From: Aureimonas jatrophae
GTDB lineage: Bacteria > Pseudomonadota > Alphaproteobacteria > Rhizobiales > Rhizobiaceae
DNA length: 64,000 nucleotides
Assembly: GCF_900104035.1 (NCBI RefSeq)
Contig: NZ_FNIT01000002.1
Coordinates: 1-64,000 of the forward strand
Direction: 5' to 3'
Part shown: positions 50,630 to 59,154 of the stretch, piece by piece
Position numbering within the stretch: position 1 is the first letter of the stretch
Layout: the number at the start of each line of letters is the position of its first letter
The notes under the pieces: model-generated
The model's database searches: none
Seen by the model: the letters and a program-made list of their open reading frames with translations, nothing else
What the model was told of the DNA's origin: nothing
Position numbers and translations under genes: made by a program

Positions 50630-51985
50630 TTGGCCAGCCGACGCGCCAGCGATGTAGGGGCATCTGTGAGCCGCGGCGAGCCGGTCTCGCTTGGCGCCGA
50701 ACGCGTGCGCGCGCTCGAGGCCGAACGGCAGAGCCTCGTGTCGATCCTGGGCACATTGAGGAACGCTGGCCCGGCGACACGGCTTGACCTCGAGCGCGAG
50801 ACCCATCTCGGGCGCGCGGTCATCGTGGACCGCCTGGCGACCTTATCCGCCTTCGGCCTCGTCGAGGAAAACGGCGTCGGCCGCTCCATCGGCGGACGGG
50901 CGCCGAAGCTTCTGCGGTTCAGGGCAGAGGCTGGTCGGCTCCTGGTTGCCAACATGGATGGCAGCACGGTCGGCATCGGTCTCGCCGACCTTTCGGGACG
51001 GCTCCTCCTCGAGCACTACGAGGATGTGGCGCCGGACCTGCCGAGCCCATCGCTGCTCGAACGCCTGGAAACGCTTTTCGCCTGGGCCCTCGGCAAGGGG
51101 GGAGCACCGCTTTGGGGGATCGGACTGGGGGCGCCGGGAACGGTCGACTTCGAACAGGAGGTGCAGCTTGCCGTGCCGCGCTTCGCGACATCACCGGACT
51201 GGAACGAGTCGCGCCTCGTCGAACGGCTCGCCGTCCGCTTCGGTGCACCGGTTTTTGCACGAAGCGCCGTCCAGACGGCAACGATGGGAGAGATCACGGC
51301 CCTCCCGCCCGAGCGCGCCTTCGATCTGATTTTCGTCGACCTTGGCCCGTCGATCTCGACCGGCCTTGTGTCCGGCGGCCAGCTTCTGCGCGGGGCGCAG
51401 GGGATCGCCGGCCAGATGGGCCACGTCTACATGGGCGAAGGCAGCATGCTCGTCTGCGGCTGCGGCAACGTCGGCTGCCTGCAGACCGTCGCTGGTTGCG
51501 AGGCGATCGCGCGCGAGGGCGAGCGGGCGGCAAGCGAGGGACAAAGCCCCGCCCTTGCGGCCATCCTGGCGCGCTCGGGCGCCGTGACGGTCGACGACAT
51601 CGGTACCGCTTCGCGGCTCGGCGATCCGTTCTCGGCCGACATTCTGGCGCAGGCCGGGCGCCTCGTTGGCACGACGCTTGCAGGCTTGGTCAACATCTTC
51701 AACCCCGCGACCCTCGTGATCGGGGGCGACCTTGCCCAGACCGGCGATATCTGCCTCGCGGCGATCCGCGAGGCGGTTTATCGCCATGCACAACCGCTCG
51801 CGAGCCGCGACCTGTCCATCCTGCGCTCGCGCATGGGCCGTTCGGCAGGCCTCGTCGGCGCAGCGACGGTTGTCGCAGAGGAGCTCTTCGCCTCGCACTT
51901 CCTGGAGGCCTGGATCACGAGCGGGACTCCCCTTGCCCATCCCAAGGTCCTCACCTTCCTGCAAGCCGCTGCAGGTGCAGCGTGA
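50630..51985 (+). CDS. ROK family transcriptional regulator (NagC/XylR type)
   Basis: A 451-residue protein with an N-terminal winged helix (about residues 28-95: ILGTLRNAGPATRLDLERET) and a C-terminal ROK sugar-kinase-like domain. The zinc motif CGCGNVGCLQT lies near 279-289, and FNPATLVIGGDLA follows. I chose the TTG at 50630 because AAAGGAG lies seven bases upstream and it precedes the helix-turn-helix properly. ROK repressors respond to sugars. The gene is divergent from the sugar operon and is its likely regulator. Confidence 0.92.
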   Translation: MASRRASDVGASVSRGEPVSLGAERVRALEAERQSLVSILGTLRNAGPATRLDLERETHLGRAVIVDRLATLSAFGLVEENGVGRSIGGRAPKLLRFRAEAGRLLVANMDGSTVGIGLADLSGRLLLEHYEDVAPDLPSPSLLERLETLFAWALGKGGAPLWGIGLGAPGTVDFEQEVQLAVPRFATSPDWNESRLVERLAVRFGAPVFARSAVQTATMGEITALPPERAFDLIFVDLGPSISTGLVSGGQLLRGAQGIAGQMGHVYMGEGSMLVCGCGNVGCLQTVAGCEAIAREGERAASEGQSPALAAILARSGAVTVDDIGTASRLGDPFSADILAQAGRLVGTTLAGLVNIFNPATLVIGGDLAQTGDICLAAIREAVYRHAQPLASRDLSILRSRMGRSAGLVGAATVVAEELFASHFLEAWITSGTPLAHPKVLTFLQAAAGAA

Positions 51986-52058
51986 ACCCGACGTTCCCAA
52001 GCCGCAAACGCTCCTCTAGTCTCGAGCTGGACAAGATCCGTGGAGCGGGAGAGGCTTG

Positions 52059-53078
52059 ATGACACGGGCGGACGCGGCAACATCATCGTCGGCCGCTGGC
52101 CTCGGCCCTCACGGCGAGCGCGCCGCCGGACCGGAGCTTGCCGCGCTGACGCAGAGCGTGCGCGAGGAGGCGCGGTCGCACGCCTTTGAGGTGGCGCTTC
52201 TTCTGCACACGCGAGCGTCCGACTGGTCGCGACGCCAGATCGCCGGTATCGAGGCCTCTCTTGCGGAAGCCGGGGCGAAGATTTCAGACATCATCGACTG
52301 CGAATTCAGCCCGTCCGCTCAGGTCGCGGCGATCGACCGTTTGATCGCGGCGCGGCCGGATGCGGTAATCGCGATCCCGGTCGGCGGCACGGTGGTGACC
52401 GATGCGTTCCGCCGCTTGGCAACCTCGGGCGTCCGTCTGATCCTTCTGGACAACGTTCCCTCCGGACTCCTGCCGGAGAGCGATTACGCAAGTGCCGTTT
52501 CCTGCGACAACTTCCGACTCGGCCAGATTGCAGCGGAGCTTCTGTCGCCGCATGTGCCGCCGGGAGGCCGTGTATGCGTTGCCGCCTACAGCGTCGACTT
52601 CTTCGCGACGGCTCAACGTGAGATCGGGTTCGACAAGTGGATGCGATGCGAACGCCCCGATATCCGCCTCGCACACTTGAAGTTCGAGACGCCGGCCCGG
52701 GCGGTCGAGGTGATCGCGACTTACCTCGAGAAGGAGCCGGAGCCGGATGGCGTCTTTATCGTCTGGGACGAGCCGGCGGTCGCAGCTCTGCCCGTTCTCT
52801 CCGCCTGCAAAAGGCCGCCAGCCATGACGACCGTCGATCTCGGCGCAGCCGCAGCTGCGGCCCTCGGTGAGGGACGGATTCTGTGCGGTGTTGCCGCGCA
52901 GAATCCATTCCGGCAGGGTGCCGTCGCGGCGGCGGCGGCTATTCTGGTTCTGACTGGACGCTCGGTTCCATCATGGATTGTCGTTCCGGCTTTGACCGCG
53001 ACTCCACGAAATGCGTCCGCGGTCTATCGAGAAGTCAGCGGAGCGGAGACCTTATTCACATCAAGTCCTGTTGCTTGA
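52059..53078 (+). CDS. signal-less type I periplasmic-binding-protein-like protein, possible cytosolic sugar sensor
   Basis: A 339-residue protein with the RbsB/LacI-type ligand-binding fold only. Segment by segment it parallels the operon's binding protein: VALLLHTRASDWSRRQIAGI, VIAIPVGGTVVTDAF, LILLDNVPSGLLPESDYASA. It has neither a signal peptide (the N-terminus is polar and Ala-rich) nor a helix-turn-helix, so it probably stays in the cytosol and does not bind DNA alone. It follows the ROK gene by 73 bases on the same strand. It may be a ligand-binding partner of the ROK regulator, or a decayed transport protein. No characterised example comes to mind. Confidence 0.82.
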   Translation: MTRADAATSSSAAGLGPHGERAAGPELAALTQSVREEARSHAFEVALLLHTRASDWSRRQIAGIEASLAEAGAKISDIIDCEFSPSAQVAAIDRLIAARPDAVIAIPVGGTVVTDAFRRLATSGVRLILLDNVPSGLLPESDYASAVSCDNFRLGQIAAELLSPHVPPGGRVCVAAYSVDFFATAQREIGFDKWMRCERPDIRLAHLKFETPARAVEVIATYLEKEPEPDGVFIVWDEPAVAALPVLSACKRPPAMTTVDLGAAAAAALGEGRILCGVAAQNPFRQGAVAAAAAILVLTGRSVPSWIVVPALTATPRNASAVYREVSGAETLFTSSPVA

Positions 53079-53481
53079 CCCGCACCTTTGCTACGGCCGC
53101 CACATGGTAAACATGCCGTTCGTGGAACGAGCGCGCACGTCGCAACGGCGTATTCCAAGTTGGCATGCGTGTTGGAAAATGCGCCAATTCATGCTTTGCC
53201 GACCAAGTAACGATAGGATGGGGATCTGGGAATTCGGGCCGAAAGCGGAACGTCGGCTTCCAGAAAGACAGAGCTTACAGCTGCCGTCCCACCTAAAGAC
53301 CGAACGTCAGAAAATCGCACGGCTCCCCGGCGGTCAGTTGCACTTAGATTTTAAATCGTTCTGAAGCGATCGCTTCAATGACTAAAAGCTCTTGCGGAGA
53401 CGCTCGGTAAAGGGTGGGGCGACGAGCCGGGTGCAGCCCGTGCCCGGCTCGGATCGCATCGCGTCTTATGGAGATGAACCG
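53079..53481. repeat. intergenic region with dispersed repeat, copy 8
   Basis: No supported gene. About 53235-53320 reads GGGCCGAAAGCGGAACG, TCGGCTTCCAG and ACAGCTGCCGTCCC, like the copies near 12110 and 43320. The AT-rich stretch 53341-53375, with the palindrome AGCGATCGCT at 53365-53374, may hold the promoter of the next gene. Confidence 0.5.
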
Positions 53482-54126
53482 ATGCGCTCTTCGAACCCAA
53501 CCTCCTCATTCTCGCACGCTAGCCGGTTGCAGCGCTCGGATGATCCGATGGCTGACACCGGCGACCATGCGGACATCGCCGCGATAACTGAGGCCAGCGA
53601 TCTTCTCGCTTGGTTGTTGAGCCACCTCGACCTGCAGGAGCCTCGCATCCCGCTCGACGACGAAGCGCGCAACACGATCGCTGACTTCTGCCTGGCTGTT
53701 CGTACCGGCGCGGCACCCGAGCACATGCACCTCTTCGTGTGGGACGGCTTCAACAACGTGGCTTGGCATGCTCTCAACGACGACGAGGCACCCCGCCATG
53801 GTCTCCCGCTCGTGCAGTTCGTGCACCTGTGCGCCGTTGGATTGGCGGGTCTGCTCCCGCTCGGGATCGAGGGGGTGGCCGAGCCCGAGCCGATCCCGTT
53901 CGGTCGCTTGTTCGACATGATCTTCCACGTCGAACCGAAGCTTCGCGAGTGGCTGCGTGTTCGCCGCGCCGGCAAGGATGGCTACGTCATCACGACGACC
54001 GCGAAGGGCCGGGAGCGCCTGGGGCAGCGTGTGCGGGTTGCGGTGAATGCCATGAACTGCCTGCCGCCCGACGAGGTATTCGACTTGGCGGTACCCTACA
54101 CGGAGGCGGAGCGTCGCTCGAACTAA
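53482..54126 (+). CDS. hypothetical protein, about 214 residues
   Basis: I do not recognise this family. I start it at the ATG at 53482, which has GGAG seven bases upstream; an in-frame ATG at 53548 (MADTGDHADIA) is an alternative. The protein is acidic in its first half (ITEASDLLAWLLSHLDLQEP), soluble, and has a hydrophobic patch near the middle (FVHLCAVGLAGLLPLGI). Its C-terminal part has KDGYVITTTAKGRERLG, resembling the wing of a winged-helix domain. Codon use matches the neighbours, so it is likely a real gene. It is flanked by repeat copies on both sides and has no operon partner. Confidence 0.7.
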   Translation: MRSSNPTSSFSHASRLQRSDDPMADTGDHADIAAITEASDLLAWLLSHLDLQEPRIPLDDEARNTIADFCLAVRTGAAPEHMHLFVWDGFNNVAWHALNDDEAPRHGLPLVQFVHLCAVGLAGLLPLGIEGVAEPEPIPFGRLFDMIFHVEPKLREWLRVRRAGKDGYVITTTAKGRERLGQRVRVAVNAMNCLPPDEVFDLAVPYTEAERRSN

Positions 54127-54395
54127 CGGGACGGGCGTCGCGCATGGGTGGTGGCAACGCTACCCATGCTCCGCTGATCGACCGAAAAACGTGCGATCAC
54201 AACGTAGCGGTGGTCGCGTGCTGATGGCGATAAGGGGTGGAAAGGGGACCGTCCGCTTCCAAGCAAATAATGTCGGAAAACGGACGGTTGTTGAAGGGTT
54301 ATCTACAGAAAATCAGACGAGTCCTGAATGTAAGGAGAACCCTCGCGTCCACTTATGAAGCGTAAGTCCCGACCTTATCCAGTCACCTCTTTCCG
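54127..54395. repeat. intergenic region with dispersed repeat, copy 9
   Basis: About 54236-54296 contains GGTGGAAAGGGGACCGTCCGC, TTCCAAGC and GAAAACGGACGGTTG of the dispersed family. The gap separates convergent genes. No other feature is evident. Confidence 0.45.
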
Positions 54396-55058
54396 TTACT
54401 GCGAAGACTGCCCAGTTGGGCCGACTGGTGTGTTGAGAAGCTGTTGCTCCCAGAGATAGGCGATACCGCTGCCAGCGGCATGCTGTAGCATGACTTCATT
54501 CAGCGCCGTCGCGGTCTCGACCCGTGCCCAGTCGCGCTGCCACTCGGCCGCTAGCGCCATCCAAGTCATCACGTTCGCGCCGGCCGCGATCATGCGCTGG
54601 ATCGCGACTTCGTGTGCCTCGACCGAAGTTCCTCCGGAAGCGTCGGTGACCACTGTCACATCCCAACCCTCTCCCAGAGCTTGGATCGCCGGCATGGCGA
54701 CGCAGATCTCCGTCCAAAGCCCCGCGATGATCAACTGCTTGCGACCTGTCGCCTTCACCGCATCTACGACCTTAGGGTCCTCCCAAGTGTTGATGAACGT
54801 CCTGTCAATGACCTCCTGGCCGGGGAAGACATCGGTGATCTGCGGAAAGATCCTGCCGCCGCGATCCGCGATCACGCTCGTCACGATCGTCGGCACGTTG
54901 AAGACCTTCGCGGATTTGGCCAAGGCCGTCGCGGCGTTCACTGCCGCATGGGGGTCGTGGCTGTTCAGGTTCGTCAACTGGTAGGGCTGGTGATCGATCA
55001 GCACAAGAACGGAATCTTCGGGACGAAGGAGCGAGGCGAGGCCGTTGCGCAAGGTCAT
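54396..55058 (-). CDS. isochorismatase-like cysteine hydrolase (YcaC type)
   Basis: A 220-residue isochorismatase-superfamily hydrolase. The catalytic Asp lies in VLVLIDHQPYQ (about residue 22) and the nucleophilic Cys in GLWTEICVAMPA (about residue 118); a cis-peptide-type region and NSHDPHAAVNAATALAK are as in YcaC. YcaC-type proteins form octamers; their substrate is unknown, probably an amide. It is divergent from the LysR gene at 55208, which likely controls it. An association with quinone or xenobiotic stress is common in such pairs. Confidence 0.9.
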   Translation of the reverse strand: MTLRNGLASLLRPEDSVLVLIDHQPYQLTNLNSHDPHAAVNAATALAKSAKVFNVPTIVTSVIADRGGRIFPQITDVFPGQEVIDRTFINTWEDPKVVDAVKATGRKQLIIAGLWTEICVAMPAIQALGEGWDVTVVTDASGGTSVEAHEVAIQRMIAAGANVMTWMALAAEWQRDWARVETATALNEVMLQHAAGSGIAYLWEQQLLNTPVGPTGQSSQ

Positions 55059-55207
55059 GCAGGCATCCTTGAATCAGTGTGGGGTCACGATGCCGCGACG
55101 TCGGCTAGGTTGCTGCTGCGTCGAGGCAAGGCGCTAACTGTTTTCTGGTCCGCGAAGAGGTAGTACCCGTCTCCGGCGGTCTGTGTCGCCGAACGGGGAA
55201 CGCTGGA

Positions 55208-56179
55208 ATGGATACGGACGATCTCAGGACCTTTGTGGAGCTGGCGAGTGCCGGCGGGGTCACCGCAGCGGCGCGGCGTCTCGGGCTCTCGAAGTCCATA
55301 GTCAGCCGACGGCTCGCACGGCTCGAAGCCGAGCTCGGCGTCCAACTGTTCACCCGGACCACGCGCGGTGCCGCGCTGACGGAAGCTGGGTCGACGTTCC
55401 GGGATTATGCGGCGAGAGTGAGCGCCGAGGTCGAGGCTGGTCGCGAGGCGATATCGCCTGACGGAGAGCTGCGCGGCCTTCTGCGGATCGCGGCGCCGCT
55501 CACCTTCGGCCCAACTCATTTCGCACCCCTGTTGTCGGAGATGGGAAGACGCCACCCGGACCTGCAGATCCATACGACCTACGCCGATCGATACGTCGAC
55601 TTGCTGGCGGAAGGTTTTGATTGCGCCATCCGGATCGGCAATCTTCCCGACTCCAATCTGGTCGCGAGGCGTGTCGCCACGATCCATGGCAAGCTTGTGG
55701 CCAGCCCGCGATACATCGAAACGCATGGTTCGCCGAAGACGCCGGAAGAGATCGTCGGCTACCAGGCCTTGATGCAGAGTACTGAAACCTGGCAGTTCAT
55801 GGACGGCGACACTGTCGTCTCCATTCAGCCGCAGGGGCGTTTCAAGGCCGACAACGGTACGGCGCTCGCCATTGCGGCTGCGGCCGGCCTCGGCATCGCT
55901 TGGCTCCCGGACTGCATCCTCTACGACTATTTCGCTGCCAACGCCCTCGTTGCTATCATGACCGACTACCCGCCCCAATCGGCGGGCGCCTACGTCGTGC
56001 GCCCGCCCGGGCAGTTCCCTTCGCGCAACGTCCGGGCCCTCACCGAACTGCTGATCGAGCTGTTCGCCCTCGATCCGCGCTTCTCGGGCGTCGATGCTCT
56101 TAGCGGTCCGGCTCCCGCAGCGTCGACCCTCCTGAACGTTCCCCATCTTGCGACACAGCCTATCAAGGGTCGCAACTAG
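55208..56179 (+). CDS. LysR family transcriptional regulator
   Basis: A 323-residue LysR protein. The helix-turn-helix covers about 1-60 (MDTDDLRTFVELASAGGVTA and AARRLGLSKSIVSRRLARLE), and the effector domain about 90-300 with YVDLLAEGFDCAIRIG. It belongs to the same CrgA/DsdC-like group as the regulator at 8840. The gene is divergent from the isochorismatase-like gene and reads toward pirin. The extra 20 residues at the C-terminus are low-complexity. Confidence 0.92.
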   Translation: MDTDDLRTFVELASAGGVTAAARRLGLSKSIVSRRLARLEAELGVQLFTRTTRGAALTEAGSTFRDYAARVSAEVEAGREAISPDGELRGLLRIAAPLTFGPTHFAPLLSEMGRRHPDLQIHTTYADRYVDLLAEGFDCAIRIGNLPDSNLVARRVATIHGKLVASPRYIETHGSPKTPEEIVGYQALMQSTETWQFMDGDTVVSIQPQGRFKADNGTALAIAAAAGLGIAWLPDCILYDYFAANALVAIMTDYPPQSAGAYVVRPPGQFPSRNVRALTELLIELFALDPRFSGVDALSGPAPAASTLLNVPHLATQPIKGRN

Positions 56180-56253
56180 TGCCGGATGATTCCGCTCCGT
56201 AGAGCGGGTGTGCGGTTGGACGACCGATCCGCATCGAACGAGGAGACGGAACC

Positions 56254-57189
56254 ATGAGCTGGAACCCTGTCATGGAGCCCGGGTGTCCCGACGAGGTGGG
56301 CTCGGACGTGATCGAGACCCTGATCGTTCCGCGCTCGCGCGATCTCGGCGGCTTCGAGGTCCGGCGCGCGCTGCCGGCCCCGAAGCGCCAGATGGTCGGA
56401 CCATTCATCTTCTTCGACCAGGCGGGACCCGCGGAATTCCTTACGGGACAGGGCGTCGACGTGCGCCCGCATCCCCATATCGGCCTCGGCACCGTGACCT
56501 ACCTGTTCCGCGGCGACTTCCACCATCGCGACAGCACCGGCGCCGACCAGATCATCCGGCCGGGCGCCCTGAACTGGATGGTCGCGGGACGCGGCGTCAC
56601 GCATTCCGAGCGCACCTCGGCGGCCTCCCGAAGCGGTCCGAACGGGCTCTTCGGCATCCAGACCTGGCTGGCGCTGCCCGAAGACCACGAGGACGCCGCG
56701 CCGACGTTCGAGCATCACGGCAAGGACACGCTGCCCGTGATCCGGGACGGCGGCGTGTCGGTCCGCCTGATCCTCGGCACGGCCTACGGTGAGACCGCAC
56801 CGGCAAGGATGCTCTCGCAGACCTTCTACGCGGATGTACGCCTCGACGCGGCGAGCCGGGTGCCCCTGCCCGACGACCACGAGGATCGCGGCCTCTACAT
56901 CGTCTCGGGCTCCATCACGATCGCCGGGCAGGAGTATGGGGCAGGACAGATGATGGTCTTCCGCCCCGGCGACCGGATCACGGTCTCGGCCGGTCCGCAG
57001 GGCGCGCGGCTGATGATCCTCGGCGGGGCGACGCTGCCGGGCCCGCGATACATCTGGTGGAACTTCGTCGCCTCGTCTCGGGAGCGGCTGGAAGAGGCCA
57101 AGGCGGAATGGCGGGCCGAACGATGGGGCGTGGGCCGCTTCGATCTGCCGGTCGGCGACCGCGACGAGCATATCCTCCTGCCGGGGTGA
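56254..57189 (+). CDS. pirin family protein
   Basis: A 311-residue bicupin. The N-terminal metal site is complete: the two His of HPHIGLG (near residues 72-74), then His and Glu of GVTHSE (near 116-118), matching the iron ligands of pirin and YhhW. Such proteins cleave quercetin in vitro or regulate redox enzymes. GAGGAGACGG precedes the ATG. It lies 74 bases after the LysR gene on the same strand and may be co-transcribed. The cupin C-terminal domain ends with IWWNFVASSRERLEEAKAEW, typical of the family. Confidence 0.93.
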   Translation: MSWNPVMEPGCPDEVGSDVIETLIVPRSRDLGGFEVRRALPAPKRQMVGPFIFFDQAGPAEFLTGQGVDVRPHPHIGLGTVTYLFRGDFHHRDSTGADQIIRPGALNWMVAGRGVTHSERTSAASRSGPNGLFGIQTWLALPEDHEDAAPTFEHHGKDTLPVIRDGGVSVRLILGTAYGETAPARMLSQTFYADVRLDAASRVPLPDDHEDRGLYIVSGSITIAGQEYGAGQMMVFRPGDRITVSAGPQGARLMILGGATLPGPRYIWWNFVASSRERLEEAKAEWRAERWGVGRFDLPVGDRDEHILLPG

Positions 57190-57268
57190 CGAGGGATCTG
57201 GATGTCTTTCGAGACGACGATGCGAGATCGTCGTCTTGTCATGCCAGACGAAGGGAAGCGGAAACGAC

Positions 57269-58522
57269 ATGAGCGATCGGTGGCCGGAACTCGACTACCT
57301 CGGCTGGCGCGAGACGTGCTCCGCGCTGCATCTCTACCTGCAGATCGTCGGAAAATACCGCCTCGCGCATTCTCCCTGGCTCAACCACTCCTGGAACGCG
57401 ACGTTCTACGTGACGCCGCGCGGGTTGACCACGTCCACGATCCCGGACGGGTCCGGGATCGAGATTCTGATCGACTGTCACGGACACCGGGTGGTGGGTT
57501 TCAACGGAGACGGTCGCGAGGCCTCGCTCGACCTTCGGCCGATGACCGTCGCGACCTTCCACGAGGAATTCGCCCGACTGATCGCCGCCCTGGGCGGAAC
57601 GCCGACGTTCCATGGCCAGCCCAACGAGGTTTCGTTCCCAGTACCGTTCGCGGACGACCATCGCGAGCGCCCCTATGACCGCGACGCCGTCGGGCGTTTC
57701 CACCGGGCCCTGATGGCGAGCGACCGCGTCTTCAAGACGTTCAGGACCTCGTTCCTGGGCAAGAGCAGTCCGGTTCATCTGTTCTGGGGCGCGCTCGACC
57801 TCGCCGTCACGCGCTTCTCGGGACGCCCCGCCCCGCTTCATCCCGCGGGCATCCCGGCCCTGCCGGACGATGTCGCGCAGGAAGCCTACGACCGCGAGGT
57901 CCACTCGGCGGGCTTCTGGCCCGGCGGCGGCGGGATCGACTACCCCGCCTTCTATGCCTACGCGTATCCTGCCCCGAACGGCTTCCGTGCCGCACCGGTT
58001 CGGCCGGAGGGAGCCTTCTGGCACGAAAGCCTGTCGGAGTTTGTCCTGCCCTACGACGCTGTCCGCTTGGCCGCCGATCCCAACGAGGCGCTGATGGCCT
58101 TCCTAGTCTCGACCTACGACGCTGCCGCTGACCTCGGAGGCTGGGACCGTGACCTTCTGGAGTGCGCACCCGGCCAGCCGCGGCAGGTGCGTGCGGCGGA
58201 CGCTGAGAAGTCCGGGAACTTCCGTTCACCAGAGGACGGGCAGGTGATGCGTGAAGACGGAGCTGCCAAAGGCCGCTACCGGATCGTGGTCGACAGTGTC
58301 GAAGCGGAGATGACCTACAGCCGGGCGGGGCAGCGACTGCTCATCATCGACCACACCGAGGTTCCTGCGGCTCTGCGGGGTCGCAAAATTGGAGAGCGGC
58401 TGGTACGCCAGGCTGTGGAGGACGCTCGCCGAGACGGCACAGCTCTCATCCCGCTCTGTCCCTTCGCGAAGGCGCAGATCGACCGCCACCCTGAGTGGCA
58501 GGACGTCCTGCATCGGCCTTAG
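57269..58522 (+). CDS. DUF5996 protein fused to a C-terminal GNAT (YjdJ-type) acetyltransferase domain
   Basis: A 417-residue protein. Residues about 1-310 match DUF5996 (WPELDYLGWRETCSALHLYL, LNHSWNATFYVTPRGLTT, GKSSPVHLFWGALDLAVTRF). Residues about 335-417 are a compact GNAT domain of the COG2388/YjdJ type, with DHTEVPAALRGRKIGERLV as the acetyl-CoA loop and PLCPFAKAQIDRHPEWQDV at the end. I start at the ATG at 57269; one is also present 33 bases upstream. DUF5996 has no known function. The fusion suggests that the first domain supplies or recognises the acceptor. It follows pirin by 79 bases. Confidence 0.85.
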   Translation: MSDRWPELDYLGWRETCSALHLYLQIVGKYRLAHSPWLNHSWNATFYVTPRGLTTSTIPDGSGIEILIDCHGHRVVGFNGDGREASLDLRPMTVATFHEEFARLIAALGGTPTFHGQPNEVSFPVPFADDHRERPYDRDAVGRFHRALMASDRVFKTFRTSFLGKSSPVHLFWGALDLAVTRFSGRPAPLHPAGIPALPDDVAQEAYDREVHSAGFWPGGGGIDYPAFYAYAYPAPNGFRAAPVRPEGAFWHESLSEFVLPYDAVRLAADPNEALMAFLVSTYDAAADLGGWDRDLLECAPGQPRQVRAADAEKSGNFRSPEDGQVMREDGAAKGRYRIVVDSVEAEMTYSRAGQRLLIIDHTEVPAALRGRKIGERLVRQAVEDARRDGTALIPLCPFAKAQIDRHPEWQDVLHRP

Positions 58523-59004
58523 CAGCAAGTACCACCCAACAAAACAAATGAACGCGGTGGTGTGAACGCGTCGATGTCTCATGGTGCGAGAGAACGTTGA
58601 TCAGCTTGCACATTTGGTTCGCGATGTCCGCTTCCGGAAAAGCGCGCAGCCGAAGCGGACGGCAATAATGGGTCGATAGCGGTCAGACCGCTTCCGGACG
58701 CTCGCGTCCTTGCTGGCGATCGGCGTAACCCTCTCGGGCAACGACCCGGTAGCTTTGGGAATCCTCCCCCTCAAGGCCATCTGCTATCATGCCTTGGCCC
58801 TTGCCCGGCCGGGGCGAGTTCGCCCGCGGCGCACAGTGCAGAAGCCGACCACTTCATCGTGGGCACGCGTCGTTGCCGAGGCCGAAGCGGGCTGTGCCTT
58901 TGAGGCGGCTAGAGAACACATTCGGAAATGGCCACAAGTGGGAACACTTCACCGCTTCATCTCGTTTTTGTGAGCGTAGTGTACCGATCAGCGAGAAAAA
59001 CTTC
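58523..59004. other. 482-bp gap holding the inverted 91-bp repeat
   Basis: There is no supported gene before 59005. About 58625-58761 holds a dispersed repeat copy, including the 91-bp unit (58670-58760) matched by 4228-4318 on the other strand. The stretch 58762-59004 shows nothing I can name. It probably contains the promoter of the small membrane protein gene. Confidence 0.55.
58670..58760 (-). repeat. 91-bp repeat, inverted partner of 4228-4318
   Basis: The first 74 positions are identical to the reverse complement of 4245-4318. The remaining 17 differ at two positions. The two copies are inverted relative to each other and 54.4 kb apart. Confidence 0.85.
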
Positions 59005-59154
59005 ATGTTGTGGACGATCGCCCTTATCCTCGTCATTCTTTGGGTACTCGGGGGATTTGTCTTCCATGTCGCTGGAGGTCTCATCCACCTTCTCCTGGTC
59101 GTCGCTGTGATCGTCGTGGTCTATCAGCTCGTGACGGGCCGCCGGCGTATCTGA
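59005..59154 (+). CDS. small lmo0937-family membrane protein
   Basis: A 49-residue protein starting MLWTIALILVILWVLGGFV. Two hydrophobic segments (about 3-21 and 24-42) are followed by a basic tail, GRRRI. Length and text match the lmo0937 family of tiny membrane proteins of unknown role, often stress-induced. The frame is open upstream but shows no coding character there. GCGAGAAAAA upstream is a weak ribosome-binding site. It stands alone. Confidence 0.75.
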   Translation: MLWTIALILVILWVLGGFVFHVAGGLIHLLLVVAVIVVVYQLVTGRRRI

